This document shows positions 60,078-64,000 of a stretch of DNA of 64,000 nucleotides, in pieces (the stretch's first letter is position 1; each line of letters opens with the position of its first letter). The DNA comes from PFJX01 sp964542455 (GTDB lineage: Bacteria; Pseudomonadota; Gammaproteobacteria; Burkholderiales; Thiobacillaceae): contig CAZIUC010000017.1 in NCBI GenBank assembly GCA_964542455.1, positions 1 through 64,000 of the forward strand, read 5' to 3'. The position numbers were made by a program, and so were the translations under genes. A model generated the notes under the pieces. The model had not been told where the DNA came from and searched no databases. It worked only from the letters and a program-made list of their open reading frames with translations.

Positions 60078-61415
60078 CTACTCCATCCCCAGCCGCTCCA
60101 TCCGATAACGCAACGAACGGAAAGTAACGCCTAGAAGCCGCGCGGCGGCGGTCTTGTTGTTGCCGGTGTGTTGCAGGGCATCGAGGATGGCCTGGCGCTC
60201 CACCTCGTCGAGATGATCCTGCAATGCCATTCCCCGTGCCGGGCTGTCCGGGCCGCTTGCTTGAGGCGTCAGGTTGAGGTCGTCCAGACCGATCTGGCCA
60301 CCGTCGCATAGGGCCATCGCCCGCTCCAGGATATTTTCCAGTTCACGCACGTTGCCCGGATAGTTGTAGTCAGCCAGCGCCGCCAGCGTGGACCGTGTCA
60401 GCGCGGGTGTCGCGCGCCCTTCGCACAAGCGCCCCAGCAGGTAGCGCGCCAGGTCGGCGACATCCTCGCGCCGCTCGCGCAGGGCGGGCATGTGGATTTC
60501 GATGACATTGAGGCGATAGAACAGGTCCTGGCGAAAGCGCCCCTGGCTCACCGCGGCCTGCAAATCCTGGTGCGAGGCGCTGATCAAACGCACGTCCACC
60601 GACTCTTCCGCGACCCCGCCGACCCGGCGCACACGCTTTTCCTGAATCGCGCGCAGCAGCTTGACCTGCATGGAAAGCGGCAACTCGACGATTTCATCGA
60701 GAAACAGGGTGCCGCCCGCCGCCGCCTGAAAAAAGCCGTCGCGTTCGCTGTCGGCGCCGGTGAAGGCACCCTTGCGATAGCCGAAGAACTCGCTCTCCAT
60801 CAGCGTCTCAGGAATGGCGCCGCAGTTCACCGCCAGGAAAGGCGCCTCGGCGCGGCTACCGCGCGCGTGGATCATGCGCGCGGCCACCTCCTTGCCGGTG
60901 CCGGTTTCGCCGCTGATGAACACCGGCGCCTGGCTGCGCGCCACCTTGTCGATCAGCTCGCGCACCTGCCGCATGGGCGCGGATTCACCGACCAGATCGA
61001 GCCCACCCTCGTGCCCACCCGCCAGCCTTGCCGGCTCGGCGAGCTTGAGCGCGGAACGCACCAGACCGCGTACCTTGTCGGAGGTGACCGGTTTCTCGAC
61101 ATAGTCGTAAGCACCAGCCTTGAGCGCCGCGACGGCATTTTCCGATGAGCCGAATGCCGTGATGACCGCGACCGGTGTGGTTGGCGCGCGCTCGGCGATA
61201 TGACGCACCACCTCGATGCCTTCACCGTCGGGCAGGCGCATGTCGGTCAGGCACAGATCGAAGACCGTTGCATCCAGGTGGCGACGGGCTTCGGCCACGG
61301 TGGCGGCGCGCGCCGTGTCCAGCCCCATGCGCGCCAGATCCAGTTCGAGCAGATCCAGCAGGTCGGGTTCGTCGTCCACCAGCAGGACACGGGGACGTTT
61401 CGGTTTACCGGGCAT
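60078..61415 (-). CDS. pilR: Sigma-54-dependent response regulator PilR
   Basis: The 445-residue protein has a receiver (LLVDDEPDLLD; Asp in LCLTDMRLPDGEG), an AAA+ domain (GETGTGKEVAARMI; sigma-54 contact GAFTGAD; FLDEIVELP) and a Fis-type helix-turn-helix at the end (NNKTAAARLLGVTFRSLRYR). The adjacent PilS gene supports the name; PilRS controls type IV pilin transcription. No pilin gene is in the window. Confidence 0.93.
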   Translation of the reverse strand: MPGKPKRPRVLLVDDEPDLLDLLELDLARMGLDTARAATVAEARRHLDATVFDLCLTDMRLPDGEGIEVVRHIAERAPTTPVAVITAFGSSENAVAALKAGAYDYVEKPVTSDKVRGLVRSALKLAEPARLAGGHEGGLDLVGESAPMRQVRELIDKVARSQAPVFISGETGTGKEVAARMIHARGSRAEAPFLAVNCGAIPETLMESEFFGYRKGAFTGADSERDGFFQAAAGGTLFLDEIVELPLSMQVKLLRAIQEKRVRRVGGVAEESVDVRLISASHQDLQAAVSQGRFRQDLFYRLNVIEIHMPALRERREDVADLARYLLGRLCEGRATPALTRSTLAALADYNYPGNVRELENILERAMALCDGGQIGLDDLNLTPQASGPDSPARGMALQDHLDEVERQAILDALQHTGNNKTAAARLLGVTFRSLRYRMERLGME

Positions 61416-61554
61416 GATGCGGGCAGTCAGTCACGCTGAAATGAAGGAATGAAACGGCGGCTTTACCCACCATGCGTCGTTGCGCCCCCTTGCCGTATAC
61501 CCCATACGACAGCGGGTCCACGCCTCGTCTGACGAAAAGATCCAGCCATTTCAT
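61405..61554 (-). CDS. Small protein of 49 residues between pilS and pilR, unknown
   Basis: MKWLDLFVRRGVDPLSYGVY is followed by a basic stretch and a short hydrophobic segment. A near-perfect ribosome site AAGGAGAGAT lies six bases before the ATG at 61554, better than those of both neighbours. It starts 42 bases after the pilS stop and overlaps the pilR start by 11 bases, so it could couple pilR translation. No family is recognised. Confidence 0.55.
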   Translation of the reverse strand: MKWLDLFVRRGVDPLSYGVYGKGAQRRMVGKAAVSFLHFSVTDCPHHAR

Positions 61555-61595
61555 ATCTCTCCTTTTCAGCGTGACTGTCTGCCAGACACGCCCTA

Positions 61596-63242
61596 TCAAC
61601 ATGGCGCCGCCTGGCAGGACAACCGGAACATGGCGCCATCCGGAATATCCACATAATGTAGGCTGGCGCCGTTGGCTTCGGCCAGTTCGCGCGCGATATA
61701 CAACCCTAACCCGGTGCCGGCCTTGTCCGAGGTGTAGAACGGTTCGAACAGGCGCGATTGCAGCTCCGCCGGAATAGCCGGCCCGTCGTTGGCCACGTCC
61801 ACGTCGACCCGATTCTCTCCCGCCACCGCCCGGATGCGAATGCTGCGGGGCTGCTTCAAGCAATAACGCAAGGCATTGCGAAACAGGTTCCAGAAGATCT
61901 GTTCCAGATGGGCGACATCGAAACAGATGGCCGGATCGCCGGCCACCTGAACCACCACAATATCCGGCCGTGCCCCTTCACGCAGCGCGAACTGCTCGAC
62001 GAAGGCATTCAGGTAAGGCGTCAGGGGCAACGCCTCGCGGCTCAGGCGATCGCGCCGGTTGAGGGACAGCACATCTTCCACCAGCCAGTTCAGACGCTCG
62101 GCATTGCTGTCGATGATGCCGGACAGCTTCTCGGCCGTCGCGCTGTGTGCTTCCCGCGCGTCTTCCTTGAGCAAGCCGGCGGCATGGCGGATGGCGGAGA
62201 GCGGATTGCGGATCTCGTGCGCCAGATTGGCGGTAAGCATGCCCAGAGAAGCCAGCTTCATGCGCTGTGCCTGCGCCTCCAACTCAGTCATGTCCTCCAG
62301 CACCACCACGGCACCCTCGCGGCGGGTTGACTCCAGTTCGATGAAACGCGCGCGCAGGCGCCTCCCCTCGCGGCCAACCTGAAACGGATGTGTGGGTAGG
62401 GTTTCGCCGGCACACCAGCGCAGCCACATCTCCGTCAGGCGCGGCGAACAATGGCCGATACTGCAACGAGGGAAAAAACGCACATCGAGCAATTCGGCGG
62501 CACGCGCATTGTGTTGCAGCACCTCACCCTTGCCACTTACCACCATCACCGCATAGGGCAATTCCTGTATCACCCGCTCATTGATGCGTTCCATGCTCTC
62601 CGCCTGGCGGCTCTTCTCCACCGCCACTCGCGAGGCAGACAGGGTGCTCTTGGCCAGGGCATTGGAAAGCAGCGCCGAGGCGAACAGGCCGATCGAGAGG
62701 AAACCGGCACGGGCAAAACCGCCGGCACTGCCATCGAATACCAGTGCCTGAACGATCTGCTCTCCCAGCACGGCCAGGGTGGCGGTCGCCGACCAGAACA
62801 GCACCATGCGGGTTTCTGAAAGCATGCCGGCGGCAGCCAGGGTAACGATCAGCAAGAGGCCGATCCCGCTGGAATTGCCCCCGGAAAGCTGCATCAGGAG
62901 AGTGATGCAGACGATGTCGACCAGCGCCTGGCGGCCAACCTGGCGTTCAAACCGCTCACGCCGGGCCATTAGCGGGCTGCGAAAAAGCAGGGCAACCAAC
63001 AAATAAACCGCGCAGGTCGCCTGGAACAGTCTGGGATATTCGAAGCGGTGAAAGGTCTGATCAGCCAGCATGCCGGCAACGCCCAGGGCAATCGCCAGGA
63101 AGACGCGAAAGCTGTTGAGGTGGCCGAGCGAGCGCCAGAACGCTTCCGGTACCTCGGAGGCTTTCAGGCGAGACCAGCCGCTCTCCTCGTCTTCCGAGGA
63201 GAGCGGCTGGAGGGGTGGCGTGGGAGTTACCGAAAAAGGCAT
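61596..63242 (-). CDS. pilS: Sensor histidine kinase PilS
   Basis: The 548-residue kinase has six hydrophobic segments (about residues 45-210), a PAS-like region (ELPYAVMVVSGKGEVLQHN), the HisKA His in NLAHEIRNPLSAIRHA (~345) and HATPase boxes (NLFRNALRYC; GTGLGLYIARELA). This fits PilS, partner of PilR. The start at 63242 (MPFSVTP) has no clear site; a GTG at 63284 is the alternative. Confidence 0.92.
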   Translation of the reverse strand: MPFSVTPTPPLQPLSSEDEESGWSRLKASEVPEAFWRSLGHLNSFRVFLAIALGVAGMLADQTFHRFEYPRLFQATCAVYLLVALLFRSPLMARRERFERQVGRQALVDIVCITLLMQLSGGNSSGIGLLLIVTLAAAGMLSETRMVLFWSATATLAVLGEQIVQALVFDGSAGGFARAGFLSIGLFASALLSNALAKSTLSASRVAVEKSRQAESMERINERVIQELPYAVMVVSGKGEVLQHNARAAELLDVRFFPRCSIGHCSPRLTEMWLRWCAGETLPTHPFQVGREGRRLRARFIELESTRREGAVVVLEDMTELEAQAQRMKLASLGMLTANLAHEIRNPLSAIRHAAGLLKEDAREAHSATAEKLSGIIDSNAERLNWLVEDVLSLNRRDRLSREALPLTPYLNAFVEQFALREGARPDIVVVQVAGDPAICFDVAHLEQIFWNLFRNALRYCLKQPRSIRIRAVAGENRVDVDVANDGPAIPAELQSRLFEPFYTSDKAGTGLGLYIARELAEANGASLHYVDIPDGAMFRLSCQAAPC

Positions 63243-63295
63243 GGCGAGCGGGAGCCCGGCACTCTTGGTGGCGTCAGATACCACACAGACCGGGT

Positions 63296-63511
63296 TCAGC
63301 CGCCGCGGCGGCGATGTTCATCACAACAATAGAATTTGCCCTGACTCAGCAGCGCCTCGGAACGCGGCAGATTCACCTGGCACACCTGGCAGCGCACCAT
63401 ATCCTCCGAGGTTTTTTCCTTGCGCGGCAACTCATCGCGCTTGCCGGCCTGGAGCTTGAACCAGAGCACGATGGCGATGGTGAAGGCGACGATCAACAGG
63501 ATTTTAGTCAC
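63296..63511 (-). CDS. PP0621 family protein
   Basis: The 71-residue protein has one N-terminal membrane helix (~3-19) and a C-terminal zinc-finger-like set of Cys and His: VRCQVCQVNLP and KFYCCDEH. This matches the small PP0621-type protein found next to pilS in proteobacteria. Its role is not established. Confidence 0.85.
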   Translation of the reverse strand: MTKILLIVAFTIAIVLWFKLQAGKRDELPRKEKTSEDMVRCQVCQVNLPRSEALLSQGKFYCCDEHRRRGG

Positions 63512-63812
63512 GCGACAACCCGTTCTTGTGAGCCTGGTTGACCACCAGCAACAACTGCTTGAAAGGAATCTCGCGTCCCCAGCGATTGACGAACTGCATG
63601 TAGGGCAAGTCCTTGCCGGTGGGAAATTCGTATTTGTCGGAAATCATGTCGTCGTACAGTTTGCGCAGCACGCCATCGAGATGATCCAGCATGGCTGACC
63701 AGCGCTCCGCGTTCTCCGGATCGTAGTCGAGGCCGGCGCGCATTTCATCCACCTCGTAAACCGCCTGATGCACCAGGTCCACGTATTCGTCGTAAGTTTT
63801 TGGGTCTTTCAT
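63504..63812 (-). CDS. Hypothetical protein
   Basis: The 102-residue acidic, helical protein (KDPKTYDEYVDLVHQAVYEV at the start; LPYMQFVNRWGREIPFKQ later) is not recognised. It overlaps the PP0621 gene by eight bases and probably belongs to the pilSR transcript. The start at 63812 removes 12 residues encoded in the leader. Confidence 0.7.
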   Translation of the reverse strand: MKDPKTYDEYVDLVHQAVYEVDEMRAGLDYDPENAERWSAMLDHLDGVLRKLYDDMISDKYEFPTGKDLPYMQFVNRWGREIPFKQLLLVVNQAHKNGLSRD

Positions 63813-63852
63813 GGCTGTCTTCGCGAAATCAAAGCGACATTGTGCCATTGGG

Positions 63853-63905
63853 GTGAGGCGTTAGGCGGAACACCTGCGCGGCACAGCCGCGCCCTCACGC
63901 CTCAC
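63853..63905. repeat. Nested hairpin between divergent genes
   Basis: GTGAGGCGT (63853-63861) and ACGCCTCAC (63897-63905) enclose the hairpin GCGCGGCACAGCCGCGC (63876-63892). The same inner 17-mer, inverted, lies at 40095-40111 between ptsH and ptsI inside a different outer stem. Confidence 0.65.
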
Positions 63906-63921
63906 ACCCTACAATCCCCTC

Positions 63922-64000
63922 ATGTCCGCCAACCCCCTTCTCCCCGCCCTCGAACCCAGCCATTGCGCCGTCGTCGAGGCCTGCGCGGGCAGCGGCAAGA
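63922..64000 (+). CDS. UvrD/RecB-like helicase, N-terminal fragment (3' end outside window)
   Basis: The 26 visible residues contain VVEACAGSGK, the start of a superfamily I helicase Walker A motif as found in RecB/AddA-type nucleases. ATG at 63922. The rest lies beyond the window, so the subfamily cannot be fixed. Confidence 0.6.
   Translation, partial: MSANPLLPALEPSHCAVVEACAGSGK

Overview
The window is a stretch of GC-rich chromosome that reads as a betaproteobacterium, probably from the Rhodocyclales or a near relative. This placement is an inference. It rests on gene order (purM-purN-DUF3108, pcnB-folK-deoxynucleoside kinase-panB-panC, manX-ptsH-ptsI, pilS-pilR with a PP0621-type gene), a DUF3683 FAD/Fe-S oxidoreductase, a PEP-CTERM-type protein and REP-like palindromes. 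No rRNA, tRNA or CRISPR array was seen.

Layout. 1-6162: the end of a chemotaxis cluster (receptor, cheR, cheD, cheB) followed by a STAS protein and a receiver-phosphatase-kinase fusion that looks like a partner-switching pair. 6163-7744: a methionine gamma-lyase gene bracketed by two direct copies of a structured repeat. 7745-9513: two divergent Tat-exported proteins (PilJ-type sensor domains; Fe/Mn superoxide dismutase). 9685-12718: small DUF4212 subunits and a large Na+/solute symporter. 12898-23708: hemN, a phosphohexomutase, purE-purK, purM-purN-DUF3108, a PerM-type permease, a VIT1-type transporter and metF. 23942-33767: a LuxR-type two-component pair, PPK2, a pseudouridine synthase, a thioredoxin, a MidA-like methyltransferase, a flavoprotein, phoB-phoR and a HIT protein. 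33789-35373: a small, more AT-rich decay patch (PEP-CTERM gene without a usual start, ParD/RelE-type toxin-antitoxin, truncated Uma2). 35374-43233: a 1277-residue FAD/Fe-S enzyme, a PTS phosphorelay without a membrane permease, and a diguanylate cyclase. 43341-49613: an SNF2 helicase, a secreted protein, a MacB tail remnant, an isolated fliJ, Trm112, lpxK and exbD-exbB. 49818-54386: the pcnB-folK-kinase-pantothenate cluster. 54396-55970: an IS1111-type insertion sequence. 56022-64000: ampD, a thioredoxin-fold protein, a cation exchanger, a split PAS/chemoreceptor pair, pilR-pilS with an unlisted small gene between them, and the start of a UvrD-like helicase.

Most genes are housekeeping or signalling. 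The more unusual material is non-coding. There are two families of intergenic elements whose loops are conserved while the stems change sequence yet stay palindromic; one copy lies in frame inside the MidA-like gene. A third, REP-like family appears to have received the IS1111 element. That element has a 452-bp non-coding end with a 23-bp hairpin, where IS1111-type guide RNAs are expected. Two back-to-back terminators upstream of the phosphohexomutase gene have no gene in front of them and point to a small RNA. All functional calls come from reading motifs and gene order by eye; no database search was run.
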